DNA of 64,000 bases from JAIWNK01 sp964453115 (GTDB lineage: Bacteria; Chloroflexota; Anaerolineae; Anaerolineales; Anaerolineaceae). The notes below the pieces were generated by a model. It saw only the letters and a list, made by a program, of their open reading frames with translations. It did no database searches and was not told the origin of the DNA. Made by a program: the position numbers and the translations under genes. This document shows positions 41,607 to 50,272 of the stretch, piece after piece (position 1 is the stretch's first letter; every line of letters begins with the position of its first letter). The stretch is taken from the NCBI GenBank assembly GCA_964453115.1, contig CAYVRT010000018.1, positions 1-64,000 of the forward strand. Reading direction: 5' to 3'.

Positions 41607-42681
41607 CATTCCTCTCCTCCCCATCATCGGCGATGCCGAAATTGCCCTGCTCGAAAAACTCTCCAACGCGGTTGCGGTTTCAGGGGATGAAGGCGAAGTG
41701 CGCGCCATCGTCCTGGAACAAGTACGCCCATTGGCCGACGAAGTCAAAGTGGATGCGCTTGGCAACGTGTTGGCAGTGCGCAAAGCGCGTCAACCCGGTG
41801 CGCTGCGTGTGATGCTTGCCACACATATGGATGAAATTGGCTTCATGCTCACCAGCGATGGCGAAGATGGTCTCTTCTCCTTTGGCCTGGTGGGTGGAAT
41901 TGATGAACGAATCCTGCCCGGCAAACCCGTGCTGGTTGGCAAAAATCACATTCCCGGCGTGATTGGTGCAAAACCGATTCACCTGCAAGAAGAAGACGAA
42001 GAAGAACGCGCCATTCCGCTCGAGGCACTGAAAATTGACCTTGGCCCAGATGGCGAAGAAAAAGCCCAAAAAGGCGATCGCGCCACGTTTGCCACCGCCT
42101 TCCAACGCGTTGGCCCCAGCCTGGTTGGCAAAGCGCTCGACAACCGCCTGGGCGTTGCAACAGCCATTGAATTGCTGCGCCATGCACCAGAAACGATTGA
42201 ACTAATTGCCGCCTTCACAGTCCAGGAAGAAATTGGACTACGCGGGGCGCGCGTGGCGGCCTACGCCATCAACCCCGACCTGGCCTTTGCCATTGACTCA
42301 ACCCCTGCCTACGACCTGCCCCTGTGGGAGACTGGCAGCGAAAACACCGTCTATAACACCCGCCTGGGCGCAGGCCCGGCCATCTACCTGGCCGATTCCA
42401 GCACCCTCTCCGACCCGCGCCTCATCCAACACCTGGTGAAAAGCGCCGAAGCCGATGGCATCCCCTATCAATTCCGGCAGCCGGGCGGCGGCGGCACCGA
42501 TGCAGGCACCATCCACAAACAGCGCGCCGGCATCCCCAGCGTTTCGGTCTCTGTGCCGGGGCGCTATGCCCACACCCCGGCTTTGTTTGTACGCCTGGAA
42601 GACTGGCAGAACACCCTTCGCCTGCTGCACAGCGCCCTGCGCCGCCTGACGCCCGCTGTGCTGGCACAGCCTCGACCGTAA
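41599..42681 (+). CDS. M42-family aminopeptidase, copy 2
   Basis: 360 aa. Motifs: ATHMDEIGFM, LDNRLG, VQEEIGLRGA, AIDSTP and RYAHTPALF. The Glu pair (EE) of the active site and all five metal ligands can be placed. An insertion rich in Glu/Asp (LQEEDEEERAI) around residue 130 distinguishes it from the neighbours. Together the three copies could cover different peptide N-termini in a peptide-scavenging pathway. The start overlaps the preceding gene, and the next copy follows after 21 bases with an AAGGAG site. Confidence 0.94.
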   Translation: MNDIPLLPIIGDAEIALLEKLSNAVAVSGDEGEVRAIVLEQVRPLADEVKVDALGNVLAVRKARQPGALRVMLATHMDEIGFMLTSDGEDGLFSFGLVGGIDERILPGKPVLVGKNHIPGVIGAKPIHLQEEDEEERAIPLEALKIDLGPDGEEKAQKGDRATFATAFQRVGPSLVGKALDNRLGVATAIELLRHAPETIELIAAFTVQEEIGLRGARVAAYAINPDLAFAIDSTPAYDLPLWETGSENTVYNTRLGAGPAIYLADSSTLSDPRLIQHLVKSAEADGIPYQFRQPGGGGTDAGTIHKQRAGIPSVSVSVPGRYAHTPALFVRLEDWQNTLRLLHSALRRLTPAVLAQPRP

Positions 42682-42702
42682 GAACCTTCTTTAAGGAGTC
42701 AC

Positions 42703-43707
42703 TTGATGAAATCACTGATCCAAAAACTCGTTGAAAGCGTTGGCCCCTCAGGCTATGAAGGCGGCACGCGCGAAATCGTGCGCAGCGAAATTGTTGGCCT
42801 GGGCGATGAACAAACCACCGATGCCCTCGGCAACCTGATTGTGCGCAAAGGCCACAAGGCGCCCAATGGTCTGCGCATCATGCTTTCGGCCCACATGGAC
42901 GAAATTGGCCTGATTGCCACCCACATTGATGAAAACGGCTTTGTGCGCTTCACCACCATTGGCGGTGTTCGCCCACACACCTGCTTTGGTGGAAGGGTAC
43001 ACTTCGTCAATGGTGTGCATGGCGTCATCGGCGGCGAACGCCTCGATTCTGCCGACAAGGTGCATAGCTTTGAGCAATTGTTCATTGATGTTGGCGCAAC
43101 CAGCCGCAGCAATTGCCCGGTTAAAGTGGGCGATATGGCTGGCTTTGAGCGCCCCTTCCTCGATTTAGGTGATCGCCTCGTGGCAAAATCAATGGATGAC
43201 CGAATTAGCGTCGCCGTACTGATTGAGGCACTGCGCCAATTCCCCACCAACAGCCCACACGAGGTCTACTTCGTCTTCAGCACACAGGAAGAAGTGGGTC
43301 TGCGCGGCGCAACTACCGCCGCCTATGCCATTGACCCCGAGCTTGGCATCTCGGTAGATGTCACAGCGACGGGCGACACCCCCAAAGGCCTCAAGATGGA
43401 AGTCGCCCTGGGCAAGGGCGCGGCCATCAAAGTGCGCGATGGTGGCATGCTCTCCGATCCGCGTTTGGTGCGTTTCCTGGTTGCCACAGCTGAACAGCAC
43501 GGCATCCCATATCAGATGGAAATTCTGGAAGGCGGCACAACCGATGCACGCGTCATCCAGATTACCCGCGCCGGTGTTCCTTCTGGCTGCATCTCCATTC
43601 CCTGCCGTTACATTCACAGCCCCTCCGAGATGGTAGATTACCGCGACGTGCAAACCGTGGTGCGCCTGCTGCTGACCGTGTTAAGCAGCCCCATCACACT
43701 CGAATAA
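42703..43707 (+). CDS. M42-family aminopeptidase, copy 3
   Basis: 334 aa, closest in length to the typical family member. Motifs: SAHMDEIGLI, MDDRIS, TQEEVGLRGA, SVDVTATGDTP and RYIHSPSEMV. Metal ligands are intact. AAGGAG precedes the ATG. It ends an operon of three tandem M42 genes; a strong hairpin follows. Confidence 0.95.
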   Translation: MMKSLIQKLVESVGPSGYEGGTREIVRSEIVGLGDEQTTDALGNLIVRKGHKAPNGLRIMLSAHMDEIGLIATHIDENGFVRFTTIGGVRPHTCFGGRVHFVNGVHGVIGGERLDSADKVHSFEQLFIDVGATSRSNCPVKVGDMAGFERPFLDLGDRLVAKSMDDRISVAVLIEALRQFPTNSPHEVYFVFSTQEEVGLRGATTAAYAIDPELGISVDVTATGDTPKGLKMEVALGKGAAIKVRDGGMLSDPRLVRFLVATAEQHGIPYQMEILEGGTTDARVIQITRAGVPSGCISIPCRYIHSPSEMVDYRDVQTVVRLLLTVLSSPITLE

Positions 43708-43719
43708 ACAGCCCCTGGA

Positions 43720-43752
43720 TTGGTCAGGTGGAGCATTTTTCCACCTGACCAA
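43720..43752. repeat. 12-bp hairpin after the M42 operon
   Basis: Perfect arms TTGGTCAGGTGG and CCACCTGACCAA enclose a loop containing five T residues (AGCATTTTT). Further pairing (CTGG/CCAG) flanks it. No T-run follows on either strand. It lies 11 bases before the next start codon, so it could affect both termination and initiation. Confidence 0.6.
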
Positions 43753-43763
43753 CCAGAAATGAA

Positions 43764-45074
43764 ATGTCCACCCGCTGCGGCTTTCGCCCGGTTTTTCTTT
43801 TCCTCCAGGCCCTGCTCCTCGTAGGGCTGGCATCTTGCAATGTCTTAGGGTTGCAGACATCCACCCCGGCCAGTTCTTTGCCAACACCCACCAACCTGTC
43901 TCAAACCGCCGCCCTGCCGCCACAAGCAACCCCCACAAACCCACCCCCCAATCAACTCATCCTCTGGCTGCCAGCCTCCTTTGACCCCAACCTGCCCACG
44001 CCGGCCGGACAGGTGCTTGCGGCGCGCATCCAACAATTTGAGCAACAGCACAACCTGACCATTCAGGTGCGCATCAAAGCGGTCAGCGGCCCGGGCGGCC
44101 TGCTCAATGCGCTCAGCGCAACCGCTCCAGCCGCACCCGCTGCCCTGCCCGACCTCATCGCACTGCCACGCACCGACCTAGAAATTGCGGCCATCAAGAA
44201 CCTCATCTATTCGCTCGATGAGCAAAGCGAGTTCAGCAACGACCCCGATTGGTACCCCTACGCCCAACAACTTGCCAGCGTGCAAGGCAGCACCTTTGGC
44301 ATCCCCTTTGCAGGCGATGCAATCGTCCTGCTCTACCGACCTTCCAAAACCAGCGTGCCAGCCAGCGATTGGGAAGAAGTGCTGCGCCAGAGTCAACCGG
44401 TCCTCTTTGCCGCCGGTGACCCACGCGCCTTGCACACCCTGGCGCTCTACCAGGCGGCGGGAGGGAATGTTGAGGATATGCAAAGCCGGCCAACGCTCAG
44501 CAGCGACGCACTGGAAGCCGTGCTGCGCTTCTACGACCTGGGCGGGCGCAGTGGCCTCTTCTCCTACAGCCTGACGCAACTGCGCGACGAGCCGCAAGCC
44601 TGGCAATTCTACAGCGAGCAACGCGGCCACCGTGTCATCACCTGGAGTTCTTACTACCTTTCCACCCGCCCAGCCGATACAACCATCACCAATTTACCAG
44701 CATTTCAGGGCCAAAGCGTCACCTCACCAGCCAGCGCCTGGCTGTGGGCCAGCGCCAGCCCCGACCCTGCCCGGCGCGCACTGGCAATTGCATTGGCTCA
44801 AGACCTGTCCGAAAGCAATTTTCAGGCGCAGTGGACAACAGCCAGCGGGTACCTGCCCACCCGTCCCAGCGCACTCAACACCTGGCAAGACCCCAGTTTG
44901 CGAACCATTTACGGGCTCATTCTGCCAACTGCCCAGGCCCTGCCGCGCAACGACCTGCTCTCCGTCCTTGGCCCGGCGCTGGAACAAGCCACCCAACAAG
45001 TGCTGCGTCAGGAATCCGACCCGCTCACCGCCGCACAAGCTGCCATCCAACGTCTGCAAAACCCACAACCATGA
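43764..45074 (+). CDS. Extracellular solute-binding lipoprotein
   Basis: 436 aa. The signal ends in VGLASCN (lipobox), and a Thr/Pro linker precedes a periplasmic-binding-like fold similar to sugar-binding proteins (family 1): PADFDP-type start (LWLPASFDP), PAALPDLIALP, GIPFAGDAIVLLYRPS and SPASAWLWASASPDPARRALAIALAQ. It lies on the outer face of the membrane. No ABC permease or ATPase lies nearby, so it is either an orphan receptor or uses a transporter elsewhere. The next gene overlaps by four bases. Confidence 0.85.
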   Translation: MSTRCGFRPVFLFLQALLLVGLASCNVLGLQTSTPASSLPTPTNLSQTAALPPQATPTNPPPNQLILWLPASFDPNLPTPAGQVLAARIQQFEQQHNLTIQVRIKAVSGPGGLLNALSATAPAAPAALPDLIALPRTDLEIAAIKNLIYSLDEQSEFSNDPDWYPYAQQLASVQGSTFGIPFAGDAIVLLYRPSKTSVPASDWEEVLRQSQPVLFAAGDPRALHTLALYQAAGGNVEDMQSRPTLSSDALEAVLRFYDLGGRSGLFSYSLTQLRDEPQAWQFYSEQRGHRVITWSSYYLSTRPADTTITNLPAFQGQSVTSPASAWLWASASPDPARRALAIALAQDLSESNFQAQWTTASGYLPTRPSALNTWQDPSLRTIYGLILPTAQALPRNDLLSVLGPALEQATQQVLRQESDPLTAAQAAIQRLQNPQP

Positions 45075-45319
45075 AAAAACGCCTGGCCCTGCTCTGCCTG
45101 CTTTTGCCTGGCGCACTGCTGATTGGCGCTTGCGCCCTGACCGGCAGTGTGGGAATTTCTCTCTCCAACCCCACCGTCACCCCCACCCCCAACCCACAAC
45201 TCACCTTTGATTACTCAGCCAACCTCACACAAGGCATCCTTTTCGGTGCTGTCATTCTAGCCATCGTCATCATTGGTGGAACAATGAGTGTCATTTCCTC
45301 CAATCAGCGCAAAAAATGA
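45071..45319 (+). CDS. Small lipoprotein with C-terminal transmembrane helix
   Basis: 82 aa. A lipobox (LIGAC) near residue 21 and a Thr/Pro linker are followed by a hydrophobic helix (about 54-75) and a basic tail (NQRKK). The topology, lipid anchor plus C-terminal membrane span, is unusual. Start at 45071, overlapping the solute-binding protein stop, so the two are probably coupled and may interact. No homologous family is recognised. Confidence 0.7.
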   Translation: MKKRLALLCLLLPGALLIGACALTGSVGISLSNPTVTPTPNPQLTFDYSANLTQGILFGAVILAIVIIGGTMSVISSNQRKK

Positions 45320-45353
45320 ACGTTCTTTGAAACCCACTCCCCCCAAAATTCGT

Positions 45354-45359
45354 TATAAT
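45354..45359 (+). promoter_or_regulatory. -10 element upstream of the bactofilin-like gene
   Basis: TATAAT, 71 bases before the start codon. TTGAAA lies 21 bases upstream, too far for optimal spacing. A small GCTCT/AGAGC hairpin lies in the leader. Confidence 0.4.
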
Positions 45360-45430
45360 CAATACTAGAATTTATCTGCTCTGATCCTTTTAGAGCATCT
45401 GCATCCATCTTTTTCCCCGGAGGTTCTCGC

Positions 45431-46825
45431 ATGACTCTCAAATCTCTTTCTCCCTTGCGCTGGCTGGTAATTTCCTGCCTGGTGTTGAGCGCCCTGCTCA
45501 GCAGCACCCAACCAGCCTCAGCCACAGCCATTGATGATGATGGCAAAATTGGCTCAACCGAAACAATTGACGATGATGTATTGCTCGGCGCCCAAACTGT
45601 AACGATGGACGGCACCGTGAATGGGATGGTTTTTGCCTTTGGCAATGACATCACCATCAATGGCACCATCAATGGCGACCTGATCGCGGCTGGCAGCAAC
45701 ATCACCATCTCGCCCACAGCACGCATCAAAGGCAATGCCTTCCTTGGCGGCCAAACAATCAATGTTCAAGGTGCGGTGGAAGGATCGGTACTGGTTGGTT
45801 CCAGTACCCTCAACCTGGGCTATAAGGCCACCATCAATCGCAACGTCTATTTTGGCGGCTACTCCTTCGAAGCCCAATCCGACACAGTCATCAACAAAGA
45901 CGTTAATCTGAGTGCCTATCAAGCCATCCTGGCCGGCAATATCAAAGGCAATGTCAACATCGAGGCGGGCGCGATTGAAATTAAGGGCCGCGTTGGCGGC
46001 GATGCCACGCTGAATGTAGAAGGCCCAAGCGAGAGCCAGGACACCACCTTCTTCCCAACGTTCGGCATTCCCATCCCCCCGCCCATCCCCAGCGGGTTGC
46101 GCATCTCACCCGAGGCACAAATTGGCGGCAAATTGACCTATACCAGCCCGGTTGAGCAAACAGCCAGCATTCAATCGCAGCCCAAAGGTGGCACCACCTT
46201 CAAGACGCCCGTCCCCGGCGAACAAACCAGCCCTCAGGCACCCGCCACCCCCAGCATCACCTACCGCATTCCCTTCCTTGGCTGGGTATTTGACTTCCTG
46301 CGCAAGCTGGTTACTCTGCTGCTGCTTGGGGCATTGGCCCTGTGGCTCATCCCTGGCGTGCTGCAAAAAACAATCGAATTCCTGCGCAGCAAACCGCTGC
46401 CTTCGCTCGGCATGGGCGCGGCCTCGCTGGTTGTTGGCTATGGCGGCGGGGTATTGGTTGGCATCCTGTTACTGGCGCTCAGCCTGCTGCTGGGCCTGAT
46501 GACGCTCGAAAGCCTGAGCCGGATTGTCTCCAGCGTTGGCTTCTCCAGCCTGGGCCTGTTGTTCGTCTTCTTCTGGCTGCTGGTCAGCTTTGGCAGCAAA
46601 CTGGTTGTCTCCTACCTGATTGGTGACCTATTGCTGGAAAAGATTGCTGCCAATTCTCGGAACCGCAAAATCTGGGCAATGGTCAGCGGGGTGCTGGTCT
46701 ATACGCTGGTTGCCAGCCTGCCGCTGGTGGGCTGGTTAATTGCCTTGCTGGTCACGCTCTTTGGCCTGGGCGCGCTATGGTTCCTGGGGCGCTCCTACTG
46801 GCAAAAGAAAACCATCGCAGCCTAA
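45431..46825 (+). CDS. Bactofilin-like polymer-forming membrane protein
   Basis: 464 aa. A signal peptide precedes a right-handed beta-helix-like repeat (about 45-240) with the bactofilin/polymer-forming pattern: TVNGMVFAFGNDITINGTINGDLIAAGSNITI. A linker (about 245-290) and a C-terminal membrane domain with about four to five helices (295-450) follow. The N-terminal domain should face outward because of the signal peptide, unlike cytoplasmic bactofilins. It may scaffold the envelope. GGAGG precedes the ATG. Its stop lies five bases before the 3' end of the convergent phosphatase gene. Confidence 0.8.
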   Translation: MTLKSLSPLRWLVISCLVLSALLSSTQPASATAIDDDGKIGSTETIDDDVLLGAQTVTMDGTVNGMVFAFGNDITINGTINGDLIAAGSNITISPTARIKGNAFLGGQTINVQGAVEGSVLVGSSTLNLGYKATINRNVYFGGYSFEAQSDTVINKDVNLSAYQAILAGNIKGNVNIEAGAIEIKGRVGGDATLNVEGPSESQDTTFFPTFGIPIPPPIPSGLRISPEAQIGGKLTYTSPVEQTASIQSQPKGGTTFKTPVPGEQTSPQAPATPSITYRIPFLGWVFDFLRKLVTLLLLGALALWLIPGVLQKTIEFLRSKPLPSLGMGAASLVVGYGGGVLVGILLLALSLLLGLMTLESLSRIVSSVGFSSLGLLFVFFWLLVSFGSKLVVSYLIGDLLLEKIAANSRNRKIWAMVSGVLVYTLVASLPLVGWLIALLVTLFGLGALWFLGRSYWQKKTIAA

Positions 46826-46830
46826 ACCGG

Positions 46831-48105
46831 TTAAATCACCAACCCTACCAGGGGCGTCAACATCTCAATTTCGCTGACGCCACCATGCCGCCCCTGGAGG
46901 GGATTCTCTCGGTTCGCCCACCACCAATAGGCGTTTCCATCCGGCACGGCCACCCAATCGCCGATGCGGTCACGCACCCGTTCATACACATCTCCATCAC
47001 CAAACAAACCCGCCGCCAGCAATTCCTGACCGCGGCGCAATGCAAACACACCCGGCCAGGTCTGCGCCACATAACGCAGCAAACGTTCCTCATGCCCAGG
47101 ACGGACAAAGAGGAACGGCAAACGCGCCTCACTACTCGGCACCATTACCAAACATTCCAGCAACTGCGGATGATTCTTCAAATCATAAGCCGCCTGCTTG
47201 GGCGTGTGCAAATGGCCGTGATCCGCTGTTAGCAAGAGCAACGTATCGCCGCGCCCCGCTGCACGCAGACTGCGCACAAAGCGCGCCAGGGAGAGCGTAA
47301 ACAGCTCATATTCCAATTCCACGCGCACATCATCCGGCCCATAACGGTGCGAAAGCTCATCCAGGTCTCCCCAATAGATCCAGGTGTAGGTTGGTTGATC
47401 GCCAGCCTCATCCAAATGTCGGGCAACATTGACCCATAAATCGCTCAAATTGCGAAACGGCAGCAATTCACAATCACGCTGCAACATGGTCGAAAGCCCA
47501 GAATAAGCGATGGAATGATGCTGACAGGCAACACAGCGCACACCCTGCTGCGACAAATGTGGCCCCAACGTTGGCACGGGCAAAAAAGTCTCCGGGGCAA
47601 AGCCTGCTCGCCGCAGACCGCCCACATCGCCCGGAGAACTGGCTGCCGCATGGGTAATCAGATTCGCAATCAGGCCATATTCTTTCAGCCACACTTCATA
47701 GCCAACAACACCGTGCGCCGCTGGCGCTTGTCCCGTCCAAAGCGTTGTGAGCGCCGCCGAAGTAGTGCTTGGCACCACGCTGGTCAAGGGGGCAATCATC
47801 CCCGGCCCATTCAAAATCTCGCCCCAGCCATACAACGCCTGACGCCGCAAGAAGAAATCTAACCCCAACCCATCCACCAACAACAGCAACACATGTCGGA
47901 ACGATGTCCCCGGTGCGCTCAGGAGCGGCTCGGAGAGCGGTGATGCGCCAAACGTTGGAACACCCAGCCAATGGCAAAGGCTGCCCGGCAAATTAACCAG
48001 CGAAGCCCCGGCATAGGCCGGATACACCACATCAGCCCCTAAATCAATCCCCGGCAAGCGATGAGCTTTCAGGCCCGGAAGCAATTGCGAAACAAGTGAT
48101 TGCAT
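46831..48105 (-). CDS. Alkaline-phosphatase-superfamily hydrolase (phosphodiesterase type)
   Basis: 424 aa from ATG 48105, with GGAGAATGGG at a suitable distance; ATG at 48114 is too near to it. The superfamily's metal and nucleophile motifs are visible: LLLVDGLGLD (Asp), PSTTSAALTTLWTG (Thr nucleophile), WGDLDELSHRYGP (Asp/His), LTADHGH (Asp-His) and GRHGGVS (His). It resembles nucleotide pyrophosphatase/phosphodiesterase-type PF01663 proteins. No signal peptide is evident, so it may act in the cytoplasm. Substrate unknown. Confidence 0.9.
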   Translation of the reverse strand: MQSLVSQLLPGLKAHRLPGIDLGADVVYPAYAGASLVNLPGSLCHWLGVPTFGASPLSEPLLSAPGTSFRHVLLLLVDGLGLDFFLRRQALYGWGEILNGPGMIAPLTSVVPSTTSAALTTLWTGQAPAAHGVVGYEVWLKEYGLIANLITHAAASSPGDVGGLRRAGFAPETFLPVPTLGPHLSQQGVRCVACQHHSIAYSGLSTMLQRDCELLPFRNLSDLWVNVARHLDEAGDQPTYTWIYWGDLDELSHRYGPDDVRVELEYELFTLSLARFVRSLRAAGRGDTLLLLTADHGHLHTPKQAAYDLKNHPQLLECLVMVPSSEARLPFLFVRPGHEERLLRYVAQTWPGVFALRRGQELLAAGLFGDGDVYERVRDRIGDWVAVPDGNAYWWWANRENPLQGRHGGVSEIEMLTPLVGLVI

Positions 48106-48134
48106 GAAACCCATTCTCCAAAGCAAGATACCGT

Positions 48135-48143
48135 ATCATACCA
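48135..48143 (-). promoter_or_regulatory. Extended -10 promoter of the phosphatase-family gene
   Basis: Minus-strand TGGTATGAT, an extended -10, about 30 bases upstream of the start codon. Confidence 0.45.
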
Positions 48144-48162
48144 CATCTCCCTCTTGGAGTTG

Positions 48163-48171
48163 TGCTATAAT
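48163..48171 (+). promoter_or_regulatory. Extended -10 promoter of the phosphoribosyltransferase
   Basis: TGCTATAAT, identical to the nine-base boxes at 14744 and 28729. It is 31 bases upstream of the start codon, with GGGAG between. Divergent from the phosphatase-family promoter. Confidence 0.55.
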
Positions 48172-48202
48172 GGAATTGCCTATCCTGTTGTTGGGAGTTT
48201 CC

Positions 48203-48724
48203 ATGTCCATTCCTTCGCCAACCCGGCGCGAATTGCTTAGCTGGAATGAATTTGATCGCCTGATTGACCACCTGCTGCCACAATTCGAGGTTGAATTTGA
48301 TGCCCTGCTGCTGATCACCACCGGCGGAATCGTACCGGGGGGCGTCCTGGCAGAAGCGCTCAAACAGACCGTCCTCTTCACTGCCTCGGTAGATTTTCCT
48401 GCATTGCAAAACGTCAGCGAAGAAGAACACACCCGGTTACGTGCCTGGCCTAACTTTTTGGAATTCCCTGCGAATGAGATGTTGCGCGGACGGCGCGTTC
48501 TGGTTGTGGACGATGTGTGGGGGTCAGGACGCACCATAACAGCAGTCCGGCACCGCACCGTTGCAGCAGGTGCCGTTGCCTACACCTGCGTCCTGCACTT
48601 CAACCCCTACCGAAGCCTGTTCGGCAATTTGCGCCCCGATTACTATGCCGCCACGACCGATGCCTATATCATTTATCCCTGGGAAGTTTCACGCGGCCCC
48701 GATTTTGTGCTGCGCGGGTTATAG
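48203..48724 (+). CDS. Phosphoribosyltransferase-domain protein
   Basis: 173 aa from ATG 48203. The PRPP-binding signature VLVVDDVWGSGRTI is clear, and LLITTGGIVPGGVLAEALKQ forms the upstream substrate-facing loop. The C-terminal part (NPYRSLFGNLRPDYYAATTDAYIIYPWE) resembles hypoxanthine/xanthine- or GPT-like transferases. It is likely a purine-salvage enzyme, but the base cannot be assigned. Start chosen for its ribosome site and the family-like N-terminus. Its 3' end overlaps that of a DNA methyltransferase gene by six bases. Confidence 0.85.
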   Translation: MSIPSPTRRELLSWNEFDRLIDHLLPQFEVEFDALLLITTGGIVPGGVLAEALKQTVLFTASVDFPALQNVSEEEHTRLRAWPNFLEFPANEMLRGRRVLVVDDVWGSGRTITAVRHRTVAAGAVAYTCVLHFNPYRSLFGNLRPDYYAATTDAYIIYPWEVSRGPDFVLRGL

Positions 48725-49549
48725 CCCCCACCACTCCACTGCCTGACCAGCAAACCGTTTGCGCATCACCTCGATTGCCTGCGGATTGTTATCCACAAGG
48801 ATGAAGGAGCGCCCCCACTTCAGGCACACTTCGCCAACGGTTCCGCTGCCTGCAAAAAAATCCAGCACACAATCACCCGGATGGGAGGAAGCACGCACAA
48901 TTCGCTCAACAATGCCGAGCGGTTTTTGGGTCGGATAACCGGTGCGCTCGCGTCCATGGGTTGGCACAATCGTATGCCACCAGGTATCGGTTGGCAGTTT
49001 GCCGCGCGCCGCCTTCTCTGGGCCAACCAGCCCCGGCGCCATGTAGGGAATGCGCTCAATATCCTCAACATTAAACGTATATTGCTTGGGGTCTTTGGCA
49101 TACCACAAGATGTTATCATGCTTGGGTGGCCACTTTTTGCGCGTCCGTGCGCCATAGTCATAGGCCCAGATGATCTCATTCAAAAAGCTCGCCCGGCCAA
49201 AAATCTGGTCAAGCAACACCTTGCAATAATGCACTTCGCGATAATCAATGTGAAAATACAGGCTGCCGTGCGGTTTCAGCACCCGGTAAGCCTCCAACAG
49301 GCGCGGGCGCAAAAAGCCCAAAAAGTCATCAAACTCATCCGGATAGGCCCCACTCCCCATGCGCACCGTTTGATAACGCTGCCCACCAAAGCCCACCCGG
49401 TCGCCCTGCTCCGAACGCAGCGTCTGAATGCGCGTGCGCACCTGCACCTTGCCCGTGTTGAATGGCGGGTCAATATAAATCAGGTCAATCGTCTCATTGG
49501 CAAGCGATTGCAAAACCGGTAAATTATCGCCAAAATAAACACAGTTCAT
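48719..49549 (-). CDS. Site-specific DNA methyltransferase, beta class
   Basis: 276 aa. Catalytic motif IV is DLIYIDPPFNTG near residue 25, and the SAM-binding motif I is LDFFAGSGTVGE near the C-terminus. This order defines the beta class of N6-adenine or N4-cytosine methyltransferases. YPTQKPLGIVERIV is typical of this family. No restriction endonuclease gene is adjacent, so it is probably an orphan or regulatory methylase. Its target is not readable. It overlaps the upstream zinc-ribbon gene by four bases. Confidence 0.93.
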   Translation of the reverse strand: MNCVYFGDNLPVLQSLANETIDLIYIDPPFNTGKVQVRTRIQTLRSEQGDRVGFGGQRYQTVRMGSGAYPDEFDDFLGFLRPRLLEAYRVLKPHGSLYFHIDYREVHYCKVLLDQIFGRASFLNEIIWAYDYGARTRKKWPPKHDNILWYAKDPKQYTFNVEDIERIPYMAPGLVGPEKAARGKLPTDTWWHTIVPTHGRERTGYPTQKPLGIVERIVRASSHPGDCVLDFFAGSGTVGEVCLKWGRSFILVDNNPQAIEVMRKRFAGQAVEWWGL

Positions 49550-50163
49550 GGATGGGGATAGAGTGTATTCTGTTGCGGGGTTCCCGGCAAATAGAGAACA
49601 CAGACCGCCGCTCCAGGCTGCAAGCGTGCTTCCAGATTCTGCAAAGTCGTTACCTGCCCCGTGTAGGAAACCCCATTGAGCTGAAATTGATAGTGAATCA
49701 CCCAGGGGTTGCGGTTATTAACCTGTACCATCAAGTTCTGCTGCACATCGCTCACCTGCCCGCGCACTGCCTCACCAAAGCGCAATACATTCACCGTCCC
49801 CAGCGCCCGATAGTAACCATTGCGCAGCAGAATCGCCCCAACGATGAAAAGCACCATGCCAACGAAGAAGAACGGCACGCCAACAATCGCAGTCACAATT
49901 CCCAGCGTCAGAAAAACACCAACCATCGTGAAGATGCCCCCAAGTGTAAACAAGGCCCCGCCAGCAATTGTTCCAGCATGCGAAAAGGCCAGCCGCCAGG
50001 CATAGGAATCGGCAAATGGGCGCGGGGCGGAGGGCGGCCAGGCAAGATCATCCGTCAGGCGGTCTTGCGCTGCTGGCAACGGCCCGCCACAATTGCTACA
50101 ACTTGGCTGAAAAGCCGCATAACTCGTCGTACACCATGGACAGGTGATCAAAGCAACCTCCAT
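49546..50163 (-). CDS. Zinc-ribbon membrane protein with DUF3592-like tail
   Basis: 205 aa. An N-terminal zinc ribbon (CPWC..., CSNCG, residues about 8-27) is followed by a Pro-rich linker, two transmembrane helices (about 65-120) and a soluble DUF3592-like beta domain (about 125-205; VRGQVSDVQQNLMVQVNNRNPWVIHYQFQLNGVSYTG). Orientation is probably with the zinc ribbon inside. Unknown function. Its overlap with the methyltransferase gene is likely transcriptional packing. A minus-strand TATAAT at 50188-50183 is a plausible promoter with a leader of about 12 bases. Confidence 0.82.
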   Translation of the reverse strand: MEVALITCPWCTTSYAAFQPSCSNCGGPLPAAQDRLTDDLAWPPSAPRPFADSYAWRLAFSHAGTIAGGALFTLGGIFTMVGVFLTLGIVTAIVGVPFFFVGMVLFIVGAILLRNGYYRALGTVNVLRFGEAVRGQVSDVQQNLMVQVNNRNPWVIHYQFQLNGVSYTGQVTTLQNLEARLQPGAAVCVLYLPGTPQQNTLYPHP

Positions 50164-50272
50164 TCACTACTACAATAAACCAATTATACCATCTGCAATC
50201 CCAAGAGCTGATGCAACAGCCCCATCATAGATGAGGCTGTTCACAGACACTTATGTCGTTAACCGGCGTCTT

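Noticed and set aside
45327..45359. TTGAAA plus TATAAT as a standard sigma-70 promoter
   Set aside because: The spacer is 21 bases; kept only as a weak -10 call.
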